The translations under genes and the position numbers were made by a program. Source: Bacteroidales bacterium UBA5507 (GTDB lineage: Bacteria; Bacteroidota; Bacteroidia; Bacteroidales; Lentimicrobiaceae). From it: DNA of 64,000 nucleotides. Each line of letters starts with the position of its first letter. Position 1 is the stretch's first letter. Shown piece after piece: positions 31,955-42,004 of this stretch. Where the stretch lies: the NCBI GenBank assembly GCA_002426195.1, contig DIOT01000056.1, positions 96,622 to 160,621 of the forward strand, in the 5' to 3' direction. The notes below the pieces were generated by a model. It was not told the DNA's origin. It worked only from the letters and a program-made list of their open reading frames with translations, and made no database searches.

Positions 31955-33226
31955 TTACCTCAGGATTGTAACTGATCCTTTGTAACTCTCATCCTTAAAA
32001 TAGCCGTAAGTGTTTAACCTGTAGTAATAGGTTCCTTCAGGTAAATTACCTCCATCCCAATCATTTCTGTAGTTACCATTATCATATACCTTACGACCCC
32101 ACCTATCAAGCACAATAAGCTCCATTCGGATAAACTCCTGATCTATTGGAGTCTTTTGGTCATTTTCCTGTTTGGTAATTTTAAAGTAATTGTTGATCTG
32201 ATCGTCAGGCCCTGGTGTAAATACATTTGGGATAAAAAGATTCACCTCACTAACAGGGATTGAAACAGAGGCAGTATCAGTGCAGCCGCTTTGACTAACC
32301 ACTTGTAAAACTGCGATATATCGCTCAATGTCGGGGTTTGACGCAGTTTGGTAGACATGAACCGGGCTTTGCTCAATAGAGCCTTGGGAACCATCTCCAA
32401 AATCCCAAAACCAATCTACAATATCCTGGTCTCCTGTGAATGAGAAATGAATTACAGGATTTTGAATGTAAACTGTATCAGGGTTGGTAATAAGCTCTAT
32501 TTCTGAAGCCTCAAGTATACTGACTGTAAAATTGGTATCAAGAACACAGCCATTTGCATCAGTAACCCGCAGATTATTGACACCTCCACACGCACCGGCA
32601 TATATACTGTCAAAAATGGAAGGAGCACCCTGCCATAAAAAAGTGTATGGTTTTAATCCGCCTGTTACATAAGCAGCAATGTTGGCATCGCATTCGTTAG
32701 GGCAGGTTGCATCAATCTCTTCAATTGTAACAAACATCAGAGGAAACAATTCTATATCTGCGCTCATGTATTCTGTAGGAATATCGCCTGCCGTATTTCT
32801 AAAATATGATTGTGATTCATCAAAACCTATATTGCCTGCTTCATTCCTGAATCTGAACACAAGTTCGAGGATCTTATCATTTGATATTGTTTGGGGATTA
32901 TCAGCTGAGACCCACTTAATAGTCACTGTGCTATCATTAGGATTCTGGATATTGAAGAACCCGGCTGCCTGGAGTAAAGCATTATGCTGTCGTTCACTTA
33001 AGTACATTAAAGTGGTCGGGTCATACCGCACAGTAATGAATAATGAGTCGACAGACTCTATTGATGTAACCATGACAGGCGCAACAAACTGCGTACCGGC
33101 ACAGACTTGCTGACCCGGACCGGGTATACTGGTTATGTTTTGAGTGAAAGCCTTACCCCAGGATATAGTTACTAAGGTGGCTATAATTATTGACAATAAC
33201 TTCGGTAATCGGTTGGCCATAAACAA
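31955..33226 (-). CDS. Secreted T9SS protein with PKD and CHU_C (gliding-type) domain
   Basis: 423 aa. The signal peptide region (residues 1-28) ends near 'AFTQN'. An N-terminal cohesin-like beta-sandwich (about 40-150, 'GTQFVAPVMV') follows, then a SprB-like Cys-containing repeat ('ATCPNECDANIAAYVTGGLKPYTFLW'; about 170-240, in parts), then a PKD domain with 'WFWDFGDGSQG' (about 285). The C-terminal 'FIPNVFTPGPDDQIN ... LIVLDRWGRKVYDN' is the type B/CHU_C sorting domain. It should be exported by T9SS and anchored on the surface, possibly by SprF-like partners. Function unknown; adhesion is plausible. Confidence 0.85.
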   Translation of the reverse strand: MFMANRLPKLLSIIIATLVTISWGKAFTQNITSIPGPGQQVCAGTQFVAPVMVTSIESVDSLFITVRYDPTTLMYLSERQHNALLQAAGFFNIQNPNDSTVTIKWVSADNPQTISNDKILELVFRFRNEAGNIGFDESQSYFRNTAGDIPTEYMSADIELFPLMFVTIEEIDATCPNECDANIAAYVTGGLKPYTFLWQGAPSIFDSIYAGACGGVNNLRVTDANGCVLDTNFTVSILEASEIELITNPDTVYIQNPVIHFSFTGDQDIVDWFWDFGDGSQGSIEQSPVHVYQTASNPDIERYIAVLQVVSQSGCTDTASVSIPVSEVNLFIPNVFTPGPDDQINNYFKITKQENDQKTPIDQEFIRMELIVLDRWGRKVYDNGNYRNDWDGGNLPEGTYYYRLNTYGYFKDESYKGSVTILR

Positions 33227-33375
33227 TAATCCTAATTTCAGAAATGAATAAGAATCAATTGGCTAAATTAATTCTTTTTATGCATGACAAGAACGCATAA
33301 CCGAAGTTTTTGGTGTGTAGGAACTTAAAAATTATCAAATAAGGGTTATAATGTGAAAAATGGTATGGATTATAA

Positions 33376-33750
33376 TTAATAATAGTCACCTGAAATCATC
33401 ATTAATGTACAGTTGTTAACTACTTCTATACCTTCATTTTTGCATAGTTTTACAAGTTCCGGATTCCAGGTGCCCGGATTGAAAATGATTCGGCTAGGAT
33501 TAAGGTCGATGATATAATTATAATACTCTTTCTGATTGACTGGGGACAAGTAGAGTGTGATAGTGTGAACATCTTCATATTGAGGTTTTCCTGTATCAAT
33601 TTTAATACCTGCAACTTCACCGGTGCGAAGTCCAATTGCCAGTGCAGGAATATTATTATCTACCAATGTATTCAAACAGATATTTGAAAATCTTGAAGGA
33701 TTGGTGCTAGCCCCAATAACCAGAGTCTTTTTGGTTGATGACTTTGCCAT
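33376..33750 (-). CDS. CoA-binding domain protein (YccU-like)
   Basis: 124 aa single Rossmann-like CoA-binding domain: 'KTLVIGASTNPSRFSN' with the glycine-poor nucleotide loop of this family, 'PALAIGLRTGEVAGI', and 'IIFNPGTWNPEL' near residue 90. The role of the family is unclear; metabolic regulation through CoA is assumed. It is 45 bases downstream of the pyrophosphatase gene on the same strand, so possibly cotranscribed with it. Confidence 0.85.
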   Translation of the reverse strand: MAKSSTKKTLVIGASTNPSRFSNICLNTLVDNNIPALAIGLRTGEVAGIKIDTGKPQYEDVHTITLYLSPVNQKEYYNYIIDLNPSRIIFNPGTWNPELVKLCKNEGIEVVNNCTLMMISGDYY

Positions 33751-33795
33751 ACTAACATATCTTTTAAAATAAACACACAGAACCTAAACTTGTGT

Positions 33796-34467
33796 TTAAA
33801 CTTCAGACAATAGTGTGTCGAGATTTTCAAATTTTCTTCTATAATCTTCTATTGATGCTTCAATAACCTCTCTCGCTTCTTCAGGGCCGTATATGTGTGT
33901 GATCTCACAATCTCGAGGTTCTCCGGGTAGATCTTTGTAAGTAAGGAAATAGTGCTTTAGCCTGTCAACGATTAACAATGGCAACTGATTTACATCATGG
34001 TATTCACCATAAACAGCGTCGTTTTTCAGCACTGCTATAATCTTATCGTCAGCCTCATTTCCGTCAATCATCCTAAAACCGCCAATAGGGATTGCCAATA
34101 CCAGGAGGTCGCCATGTGAGATGTACTTCTCTGATAAAATACAGATATCTAAAGGATCACTGTCTCCGACGATTCCGGTTCTCCCGGTCCTTTCATTAGC
34201 AAGTTGACCAACTTTTTCAGCGCACAGAGTCTGCGGAATAAAACCATAAAGTGCCGGTAGTACATTTGAATATTTTTGCGGCCTATCAATTCGTAAGTAG
34301 CCCGAAACTTTGTCGACCTCGTATTTTACGGTATCAGTTGTCACCATTTCAACGAAACAGGTAACAATATCCGGTGCATCTTTCCCAATATCTACACCAT
34401 GCCAAGGGTGAGATTTATATCTTAATCCCATTAATCTTCCTATGGGATCCATTAAACGGTTTGCCAT
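33796..34467 (-). CDS. ppa: Inorganic pyrophosphatase (family I)
   Basis: 223 aa soluble Mg-dependent enzyme hydrolysing PPi to drive biosynthesis. Signature GDSDPLDICIL (about residues 99-109) carries the metal-binding aspartates of the DxDPxD pattern. 'YKSHPWHGVDIG' at the N-terminus and 'DDKIIAVLKND' later are also typical. It is longer than the bacterial core of about 175 aa and resembles the longer Bacteroidota/eukaryote-like form. A TAATTTTG -7 box on the minus strand (34500-34493) lies 26 bases upstream. Confidence 0.9.
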   Translation of the reverse strand: MANRLMDPIGRLMGLRYKSHPWHGVDIGKDAPDIVTCFVEMVTTDTVKYEVDKVSGYLRIDRPQKYSNVLPALYGFIPQTLCAEKVGQLANERTGRTGIVGDSDPLDICILSEKYISHGDLLVLAIPIGGFRMIDGNEADDKIIAVLKNDAVYGEYHDVNQLPLLIVDRLKHYFLTYKDLPGEPRDCEITHIYGPEEAREVIEASIEDYRRKFENLDTLLSEV

Positions 34468-34492
34468 TTTTGCTGCTTTATTTATGCAATGG

Positions 34493-34500
34493 CAAAATTA
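34493..34500 (-). promoter_or_regulatory. Possible -7 box of ppa
   Basis: Minus-strand TAATTTTG fits TAnnTTTG, 26 bases before the ppa start. A -33 box at the right spacing is not clear. Confidence 0.4.
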
Positions 34501-34639
34501 ACAGGTGTTTACATTATTTGTTTGTTTAATCGTAATTTTATTTATGTCAACTTGTCATATCGTAGATTTTCAGGAAGCCAATATGTCTTAAAAAGCTGAC
34601 TGGCAGGCATTTTGAGGATATTTTGGAAAATGAATACAT

Positions 34640-37234
34640 ATGGAAAATCTCACGATTAAAACCCAAAAAGCTATTCAGAAAGCCCAGGAAATTGCCACTG
34701 CAAATAGCAATCAGGCAATTGAAACAGCTCACTTATTGAAAGGTCTGATTGAAACCGACGATAATGTTACTCCTTTTCTTTTAGGGAAATTCAACATAGA
34801 TGTAAATGGATTAAAGAGGATAATTGACAGCCAGATATCTTCTTTTCCGAAAGTATCGGGTGGGGGAGAACAGTATCTCAGCAATAAGGCCAATAAAGCA
34901 ATTCAAGAAGCAAACCTGCAATCGCGAAAAATGAATGATGACTTCGTCTCTGTTGAGCACCTGTTATTAGGCATAGTTGCGGCAGGTGATGAAATATCTT
35001 CATTATTAAAGAATCATGGAATAAATGAGAAGGATTTGATATCTGCCATCAAAGATTTAAGAAAAGGATCTACAGTGATGACGGCGTCTTCTGATGAAAC
35101 ATGGAATGCGTTAAACAGATACGCCAGAAATCTTAATGATCTTGCCAGAGAAGGAAAACTAGACCCTGTGATTGGCAGGGATGAAGAAATTAGACGTGTT
35201 TTGCAGATTCTAAGTCGTAGGACAAAAAATAACCCAATACTAATTGGTGAGCCAGGTGTAGGAAAAACTGCAATTGCAGAAGGTATCGCGCATCGTATTA
35301 TTAATGGGGATGTTCCTGAGACACTTAAAACAAAACTAATATTCTCACTTGATATGGGAGCCCTGATTGCAGGAGCAAAATATAAAGGTGAATTTGAAGA
35401 AAGACTGAAAGCTGTAATTCATGAGGTTATTTCATCAAATGGCGAAGTTATCCTTTTTATAGATGAAATACACACCCTTGTGGGTGCCGGTGGAGGTGAA
35501 GGTGCCATGGATGCTGCAAATATCCTTAAACCGGCTCTTGCACGAGGCGAATTAAGAGCCATTGGGGCAACAACACTTAAGGAATACCAAAAGTATTTTG
35601 AGAAAGATAAAGCATTGGAACGTAGATTCCAGACAGTTTTAGTTGATGAGCCGGATAGTTTGAGTGCAATATCTATACTCAGGGGTTTGAAGGAAAGGTA
35701 TGAAACTCATCATAAAGTGAGAATTAAAGATGAGGCTATTGTAGCTTCGGTTGAATTATCGCAAAGATATATAAGCGACAGATATCTGCCTGATAAGGCG
35801 ATTGACCTTATAGATGAGGCCGCAGCAAAACTACGACTTGAGATTAATTCTGTTCCCGAGGAGCTCGATCAAGCTGAACGCCGGATTAAACAGATTGAGA
35901 TCGAAAAAGCAGGAATTGCTCGTGAAGGTGATGAAGTACGACTGAAAGTATTAAGTGAAGAGCTGGCAAACCTGGTGGAGGAAAGGAATAATATAGCTGC
36001 CAAATGGAAGGCTGAAAAGGAAATAGTTGAAGGACTTCAGCAAACAAAAAAAGAGATAGAGGATCTGAAATATGAAGCCGATAGGGCAGAAAGAGAAGGC
36101 GACTATGGCAAAGTTGCCGAAATAAGGTACGGAAAAATTAAGGAAACAGAACGTAGACTTGAACAGCTTAAAAACACCCTGAGCGAAATACAGGCTGCGG
36201 GTGCCTTGATAAAAGAAGAAGTTGGTGCAGAGGAAATTGCAGAAATTGTGTCACGTTGGACTGGTATTCCTGTAACAAGGATGTTACAAAGTGAGAGAGA
36301 AAAGCTTCTGACACTTGAATCAGAGTTGCATAAAAGAGTAATCGGGCAGGATGAAGCGATTGAGGCAGTTGCCGATGCAATTAGAAGGAGCCGTGCGGGG
36401 CTTCAGGACGCAAAAAGACCTATAGGATCATTTATTTTCCTGGGAACGACTGGGGTTGGAAAGACTGAACTTGCAAAAGCTTTGGCAGAATTCCTTTTTA
36501 ATGATGAAAGTTCCATGGTGCGTTTAGATATGTCAGAGTATCAGGAGCGTCATACTGTTTCCCGACTGGTTGGCGCGCCTCCGGGATATGTTGGTTATGA
36601 TGAAGGGGGACAATTAACTGAAAAAATCCGGCGTAAACCTTATTCTGTTGTTCTCCTTGATGAGATTGAAAAAGCTCACCCTGATGTGTTCAATATATTA
36701 CTCCAGGTGCTTGATGAAGGCCGTTTGACTGATAATAAGGGAAGAACAGCTGATTTCAAAAATTCAATCATAATCATGACATCCAATCTTGGGTCGGAGT
36801 ACATAAACGAAAGAATGGAAGAATTGAATAATGTGAACTCTGAGCAGCTGTATATTGACGTGAGAGAAAAAGTAATGACAATGTTACGAAAGACAATCAG
36901 ACCGGAGTTTCTAAACAGAATTGATGAGATAATTGTGTTCAAATCATTGACTGAATCTGAAATACGTCAGGTTGTGGAACTTCAGCTTTTAGCCGTTAAA
37001 AACATGCTTGCTAAAAACGATATTATTTTCAATTATACACCTGAGGCTATTGCGTTAATTGGAAAGAAAGGCTATGATCCTCACTTTGGTGCAAGACCGG
37101 TTAAAAGGGTAATACAGCGCAATGTGCTAAATGAGTTATCTAAGAAGATTCTTGCTAACGAAGTTGATAAAAATACTCCTATAGTTTTAACTGCCGATGC
37201 TAACGATTTGTATTTCAGAAATAAAATGAGTTAA
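34640..37234 (+). CDS. clpB: ClpB protein disaggregase
   Basis: 864 aa, normal length. N-domain repeats (1-145), AAA+ module 1 with 'GEPGVGKTAIAEG' (about 204), a middle coiled coil (about 400-525), and AAA+ module 2 with 'GTTGVGKTELAKAL' (about 605) and the aromatic pore loop 'GYVGYDEGG'. A hexameric ATPase that rescues aggregated proteins with DnaK. Divergent from ppa; the 172-base region between shows no CIRCE element. Convergent with dnaX, 28 bases apart. Confidence 0.96.
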   Translation: MENLTIKTQKAIQKAQEIATANSNQAIETAHLLKGLIETDDNVTPFLLGKFNIDVNGLKRIIDSQISSFPKVSGGGEQYLSNKANKAIQEANLQSRKMNDDFVSVEHLLLGIVAAGDEISSLLKNHGINEKDLISAIKDLRKGSTVMTASSDETWNALNRYARNLNDLAREGKLDPVIGRDEEIRRVLQILSRRTKNNPILIGEPGVGKTAIAEGIAHRIINGDVPETLKTKLIFSLDMGALIAGAKYKGEFEERLKAVIHEVISSNGEVILFIDEIHTLVGAGGGEGAMDAANILKPALARGELRAIGATTLKEYQKYFEKDKALERRFQTVLVDEPDSLSAISILRGLKERYETHHKVRIKDEAIVASVELSQRYISDRYLPDKAIDLIDEAAAKLRLEINSVPEELDQAERRIKQIEIEKAGIAREGDEVRLKVLSEELANLVEERNNIAAKWKAEKEIVEGLQQTKKEIEDLKYEADRAEREGDYGKVAEIRYGKIKETERRLEQLKNTLSEIQAAGALIKEEVGAEEIAEIVSRWTGIPVTRMLQSEREKLLTLESELHKRVIGQDEAIEAVADAIRRSRAGLQDAKRPIGSFIFLGTTGVGKTELAKALAEFLFNDESSMVRLDMSEYQERHTVSRLVGAPPGYVGYDEGGQLTEKIRRKPYSVVLLDEIEKAHPDVFNILLQVLDEGRLTDNKGRTADFKNSIIIMTSNLGSEYINERMEELNNVNSEQLYIDVREKVMTMLRKTIRPEFLNRIDEIIVFKSLTESEIRQVVELQLLAVKNMLAKNDIIFNYTPEAIALIGKKGYDPHFGARPVKRVIQRNVLNELSKKILANEVDKNTPIVLTADANDLYFRNKMS

Positions 37235-37262
37235 AATACAGCAAGCTGAGCCTTAGGTAAGT

Positions 37263-39125
37263 TTACATCTCTAAATCAAGTCCTAACTGTTCTTTCATAT
37301 CACGGATAGTTGGGACTTTTTTTACTATATACTCATATTTGTCTTTATCGGTATATGGCTTTCTCTCGATTTGTTCTCCTTCCTCAATAACGATTTCAAT
37401 ATAAAGGTGGTCGTTTTTTAAATGACGGCGTAAATAGATAGTTAATTCATCTTTTTTCTGAATTACTTCTTCACGCTGAATTGGATTCTCAACAATTACT
37501 GTAATGCAATTATTGTCGAATCTTGGACTCCTGGTTAATAAAGTGTCTTTAAGTAGCGGTAAGTCATTAGCTATTTCGTTAATCATTTCAGGCCATATTC
37601 TGACGATGTCACTTTTATTGACAGGTTCGTTGCCGAATGATTGATAAATTTTATCGCTATTTTGCTCCTCCTGTTGTGCTCCTATCTGAACTGATTTTCC
37701 TCCACCAAAGATTTTTCCAAGATTTATGCCAGTTGCTGTACCCTGGTTATTATTATTATCAGTTTTTGCAATTGGAGTTGATTCCTTTGGTTTGTTGCTT
37801 ACTGTATCCCCAGACTTATTGGGAGCGTTGGAGTTATCAGGGGTAGGAGGAGTGGGGGTAGTATAAGTATTTGAATTAGTTATATCATTAGTAGAGATGG
37901 TTTCAGGAACGGGTTTGGGTGTTGCTGGTGCAGTCACTGATTCCTGAGTGGAAACTTTCTGTTGAGGTATACTTTGCTGCTTTATCGGCTGAGTATTATT
38001 TGCTTCTGGTTGCGGAATTGCCTTAAGGGTATGGGTTCCTATGAGCTTACATAGTTGCATTAAACAAATTTCAACATGCAACTTCTTATTGTTACTTGTC
38101 TTATAATTTATATCGCAATTGTTTATAATCTCAAGTGCGCTTAACAGGAAAGGAATGCTGCAGATTGAAGACTGTTGTAAATACTGATCTTTAATACTTT
38201 GACTAATCTCTAAGAGAGGAATTGTGGCAGAATCTTTGCTTACAAGTAAGTTTCGCATATGCTCACCCAAACCGGTAAGGAAGTGTTGCCCCTCAAAGCC
38301 ATTATCGAATATTTCATTTATCGTGAGCAGCGTTTCACTGATATTGCCGATTATAATATTATTAGTAATTCTGAAATAGTAATCATAGTCAAGCACATTT
38401 AGATGCTCAATTACCTGCTTATAAGTCAGGTTGTTGCCCGCATAGCTTACTAGTTGGTCAAACATTGAGAGAGCATCCCTTAATCCACCGTCAGCTTTTT
38501 GAGCAATTATATGCAAAGCTTCAGTTTCTGCACTTATATTTTCTTGTTGGGAAACGTATTGCAAATGTGAAGCAATATCATCAACTCCAATTCGACGGAA
38601 GTCAAATATCTGACATCTTGATAAGATGGTGGGTAAAATTTTATGCTTTTCAGTGGTCGCCAATATAAATTTAGCATAAGAAGGTGGCTCCTCCAGAGTC
38701 TTGAGAAAAGCATTAAATGCTTGTTGTGACAACATATGCACCTCATCGATTATATATACTTTATAACCATGTTGAGGTGGAATCCTAACCTGATCAACCA
38801 GTGCACGTATATCCTCAACAGAGTTGTTAGATGCAGCATCAAGTTCAAATATATTGAATGAAGAAGATTTATTGAAAGATGTACATGATGGACAAGTATC
38901 GCATGCCTCGCCATCGGCTGTGATGTTGGTGCAATTGATTGTTTTTGCAAGAATTCTGGCACAGGTTGTTTTACCAACTCCTCTTGGACCAGTAAATAGA
39001 AATGCCTGTGCCACCTGTTGGTTTTTTATAGCATTTTTAAGGGTATTAGTAATAGCCGATTGGCCAACAACAGTATTAAAAGCCGCGGGTCTGTATTTAC
39101 GAGCAGAAACAATAAAATTATCCAT
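37263..39125 (-). CDS. dnaX: DNA polymerase III subunit gamma/tau
   Basis: 620 aa. The AAA+ clamp-loader domain has 'GPRGVGKTTCARIL' (about 46-59), a four-cysteine zinc module (Cys64 region, 'CDTCPSC') and 'ILSRCQIFDF' (sensor/SRC arginine finger). A long Thr/Pro/Asn/Gln-rich linker (about 370-480) leads to a C-terminal polymerase-binding region. I saw no A-rich slippery site for making a gamma form. Next to the T9SS plug gene with 40 bases between, same strand. Confidence 0.93.
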   Translation of the reverse strand: MDNFIVSARKYRPAAFNTVVGQSAITNTLKNAIKNQQVAQAFLFTGPRGVGKTTCARILAKTINCTNITADGEACDTCPSCTSFNKSSSFNIFELDAASNNSVEDIRALVDQVRIPPQHGYKVYIIDEVHMLSQQAFNAFLKTLEEPPSYAKFILATTEKHKILPTILSRCQIFDFRRIGVDDIASHLQYVSQQENISAETEALHIIAQKADGGLRDALSMFDQLVSYAGNNLTYKQVIEHLNVLDYDYYFRITNNIIIGNISETLLTINEIFDNGFEGQHFLTGLGEHMRNLLVSKDSATIPLLEISQSIKDQYLQQSSICSIPFLLSALEIINNCDINYKTSNNKKLHVEICLMQLCKLIGTHTLKAIPQPEANNTQPIKQQSIPQQKVSTQESVTAPATPKPVPETISTNDITNSNTYTTPTPPTPDNSNAPNKSGDTVSNKPKESTPIAKTDNNNNQGTATGINLGKIFGGGKSVQIGAQQEEQNSDKIYQSFGNEPVNKSDIVRIWPEMINEIANDLPLLKDTLLTRSPRFDNNCITVIVENPIQREEVIQKKDELTIYLRRHLKNDHLYIEIVIEEGEQIERKPYTDKDKYEYIVKKVPTIRDMKEQLGLDLEM

Positions 39126-39165
39126 CTCCTGATTTAAGTTTTCAACACCAAACTTACGTGTTTTT

Positions 39166-40452
39166 TCATTCTCCTATAAACTCAACAGCAATCAACTTGT
39201 CGTATCGGTATCCTTGTTCTCTGTTGTAGACAAGAATAGTATAGTGGTTACGTGTTTCCGAGTGATTTCCTTCGGCTTGTGCCAGATCAATCATCCCTGT
39301 TTTATCATCCACAAATCCATAGAGATAATTATAATAACCCTGTTTAAGGAGAACTCTGGCTTCATATCCCTGACGTGCAAAATTATACTTCATTCTTCCA
39401 TCCTCAGGTTTGATAAGTGAATCATGTTGCCAATTATTAAAACCTCCGAGGACAAACATTTGCCCTCCCGGGAATGGTATTTCAAAAGGCAGGAAAAAAT
39501 TTACCCATGTGTATTCTCCTTCGTCCTTTACATCTTGAGCATCAATGGTTTGTATGAGGAATCTTCCATTGATATCAGGTTCTGTAATATATGGGCGAAA
39601 TGCACGAGATCTGTCATGAAGTAAATCCACGATATATCTGTCGCCTCTTATTTCAATTGCTCTGATTCGCTCATTACCTGATCTAATGCTTTTTGTGTCG
39701 AAGTATCTGAATTCATTACCACCTTCGAATGCCAGTGTACCATCTTTATACCTGTAATCAATTTCACCACTTCTCAGCATCAGAGGCTTAACGTTTAAGA
39801 TAGCATTATCCCACCTTAAGTTTTGCAGCACTATTACTTTAAGCTGGCTATAAGGTTCATCGATCCGGTATGTGGGATTGTAAATTGAGAATCCCACTTC
39901 CTGATGCGTATACCTTTTATCTATATCCAGAGCCAGATTGACTTCTGCCTTGACACTAATGCTGTTGTCCACAACAAAAATCTTCCTTGTAAATGCTGGA
40001 TTATCAGGATCGCCTTCAGGGTATACTTTAAGAAGATAGTTGCCGGGTATTTTAAAATTAATATTCTGGTTGGGAATCTCAATCGTATAATTAGTATATG
40101 GTTGTAAGGTATTGAATGAACTGCGGTACTCCTTAATATAATCATCAGTAAAACCATTCAGATACTCATTTTGCCATAAATCAGTGGGAGTCCAGTCAGC
40201 ATTACAGTGAATATACGTATACTGCCAATTAGTAAAACCGGCTTCAAGGTCATCAAATGACAAAGTGAGTTTTTCATTTGAGTTGAAATTGATCACAGGT
40301 ATAGACAATTCAGCTCCTGATCTGTACAGTAAAACTGTTTTAATTGAAGGGTCAAAAATTTGATCTGCAAATGATTGCGAATGGAGCTTCCAATTAGGCA
40401 TAAACACGAAGAGAAATAGCAGAATCAGGCTAATATTTTTTTTTACTTTCAT
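39166..40452 (-). CDS. Type IX secretion system plug protein (DUF5103)
   Basis: 428 aa from the chosen Met; the frame is open for nine more residues (start 40479), but this start gives a clean signal peptide (MKVKKNISLILLFLFVF, cleaved near LHSQ). The first domain 'SIKTVLLYRSGAELSIPVI ... LSFDDLEAGFTNWQYTYIHCNADW' (residues about 30-90) is the T9SS_plug family mark. In Flavobacterium the plug closes the periplasmic side of the SprA translocon. The C-terminal half contains a carbohydrate-binding-like beta-sandwich ('FVLGGFNNWQHDS'). It supports a working T9SS here with PorT. A Rex-like palindrome overlaps the region just before the start. Confidence 0.85.
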   Translation of the reverse strand: MKVKKNISLILLFLFVFMPNWKLHSQSFADQIFDPSIKTVLLYRSGAELSIPVINFNSNEKLTLSFDDLEAGFTNWQYTYIHCNADWTPTDLWQNEYLNGFTDDYIKEYRSSFNTLQPYTNYTIEIPNQNINFKIPGNYLLKVYPEGDPDNPAFTRKIFVVDNSISVKAEVNLALDIDKRYTHQEVGFSIYNPTYRIDEPYSQLKVIVLQNLRWDNAILNVKPLMLRSGEIDYRYKDGTLAFEGGNEFRYFDTKSIRSGNERIRAIEIRGDRYIVDLLHDRSRAFRPYITEPDINGRFLIQTIDAQDVKDEGEYTWVNFFLPFEIPFPGGQMFVLGGFNNWQHDSLIKPEDGRMKYNFARQGYEARVLLKQGYYNYLYGFVDDKTGMIDLAQAEGNHSETRNHYTILVYNREQGYRYDKLIAVEFIGE

Positions 40453-40509
40453 TGTTGTTAATTTGTGAACAATAGTCATAACGCACTTGTTTAAGCCGAA
40501 TGATTTTTA

Positions 40510-40517
40510 CAAAGGTA
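40510..40517 (-). promoter_or_regulatory. Possible -7 box of the plug protein gene
   Basis: Minus-strand TACCTTTG fits TAnnTTTG, 57 bases before the chosen start. The -33 region is poor. Confidence 0.4.
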
Positions 40518-40634
40518 GTGAATCCCGGACCATGAGGATGCTTATATATATTCAAAAATTGACATAAGAGCATCATGCCGTCGGGATAAAAGTATTAATT
40601 TTACCGTTCTTCTAAAGTTTGATTTACATAAATT

Positions 40635-41981
40635 ATGCCGAAGACAATTAAATTAAAGAAAGGGTTGAATATCAATCTGATAGGTGAAGCTGAAAAGAAG
40701 CTCGCCGAGATTCAACCACAAAGTTTCGCCATTAAACCCACAGATTTCATTGGGACCTTCCCGAGGCTTCAAGTTAAAGAAGGTGATAATGTAGAGGCAG
40801 GTACACCACTCTTCATTGACAAATACAGGGAAGAGATTGTTTTTACATCACCTCACAGTGGAAAAGTCCTGGAAATCAAAAGAGGTGACAAAAGAGCATT
40901 GCTCGAAATTAGGCTTGAGACTGATAGTATAAACAAGCAGATAGATTTTGAACCGGCTAATCCATATTCATTATCCAGAGAACAGGTAACCGAGAAGTTG
41001 CTAAAGAGTGGTTTGTGGACATTAATAAGACAAAGGCCATATAACATTATTGCCAAACCTAATACTTCTCCTAAAGCAATCTTTGTATCTGCTTTTGATT
41101 CTGCTCCTCTGGCACCGGATTATGACTTTATAGTAAGCGGTAAGGGAAAAGATTTTCAAACTGGTCTTGATGTGCTGAAACGTCTCACTGATGGTAAAGT
41201 CCACTTAAATGTAAGTTCAGAAACAAAAGCAGTTGAATTTCTGCAAGCCAAAAATGTGGAAATAAACACATTTAGCGGTATACATCCGGTTGGAAATGTA
41301 GGAGTCCAAATTCACCACATTGATGGAATAAACAAAGGAGAAGTGGTATGGGTGGTTAAAATGCAGGATGTATTGACACTCGGATACTTATTTAATAATG
41401 GTGTGATTAATCCTGAAATAATTGTTGCACTCACAGGTTCTGAAGTACTAAAGACCGGATATATAAAAACCATTAGAGGTGGTTGTATTAAGAAAATGGT
41501 TGAGTTTAATACTTCAAATAAAGATCTTAGGTACATTTCGGGGAATGTGTTATCAGGTAGCAATATAAGACCAGACAATTATATACATTACTATGATAAT
41601 CAGATAACTGTTATACCTGAAGGAAAATACAGTGAATTCTTAGGCTGGGCACTCCCTGGTTTTGGAAAATTCAGCACTTCACGCACATTCCCCTCGTTCT
41701 TGTTTCCTAAAAAGAAATATGTTCTCGATACCAATCTCCACGGAGCTGAAAGAGCTTATGTAATGACAGGTAAGTTTGAAGAAGTGTTGCCTATGGATAT
41801 ATTACCTCTACAACTCATTAAATCAATTATTTATGAGGATATAGATTTAATGGAAAACTTAGGTATTTATGAGATTGAACCTGAAGATTTTGCATTGTTA
41901 GAATTTGTTGATACATCAAAAACGAATATTCAATCGCTCGTTCGCCATGGCCTGGAGATTATGCGTAAAGAAATGAATTAA
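40635..41981 (+). CDS. nqrA: Na+-NQR subunit A
   Basis: 448 aa. 'KLKKGLNINLIGEAEK' at the N-terminus and 'GTFPRLQVKEGDNVEAGTPLF' (in two parts; barrel-sandwich region near 45-65) are typical NqrA. Cytoplasmic ubiquinone-related subunit of the six-subunit Na+-pumping NADH:quinone oxidoreductase. It opens the complete operon nqrABCDEF-apbE on the plus strand. Upstream lacks a perfect promoter; a TAAAGTTTG at 40613-40621 is one base too long between the TA and the TTTG. Confidence 0.95.
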   Translation: MPKTIKLKKGLNINLIGEAEKKLAEIQPQSFAIKPTDFIGTFPRLQVKEGDNVEAGTPLFIDKYREEIVFTSPHSGKVLEIKRGDKRALLEIRLETDSINKQIDFEPANPYSLSREQVTEKLLKSGLWTLIRQRPYNIIAKPNTSPKAIFVSAFDSAPLAPDYDFIVSGKGKDFQTGLDVLKRLTDGKVHLNVSSETKAVEFLQAKNVEINTFSGIHPVGNVGVQIHHIDGINKGEVVWVVKMQDVLTLGYLFNNGVINPEIIVALTGSEVLKTGYIKTIRGGCIKKMVEFNTSNKDLRYISGNVLSGSNIRPDNYIHYYDNQITVIPEGKYSEFLGWALPGFGKFSTSRTFPSFLFPKKKYVLDTNLHGAERAYVMTGKFEEVLPMDILPLQLIKSIIYEDIDLMENLGIYEIEPEDFALLEFVDTSKTNIQSLVRHGLEIMRKEMN

Positions 41982-42004
41982 TTAACTTTTTTAGAAGATT
42001 ACTG

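Noticed and set aside
34468..34639. CIRCE or other heat-shock operator before clpB
   Set aside because: No 9-base inverted repeat of the CIRCE type was found; only weak AT-rich promoter-like boxes.
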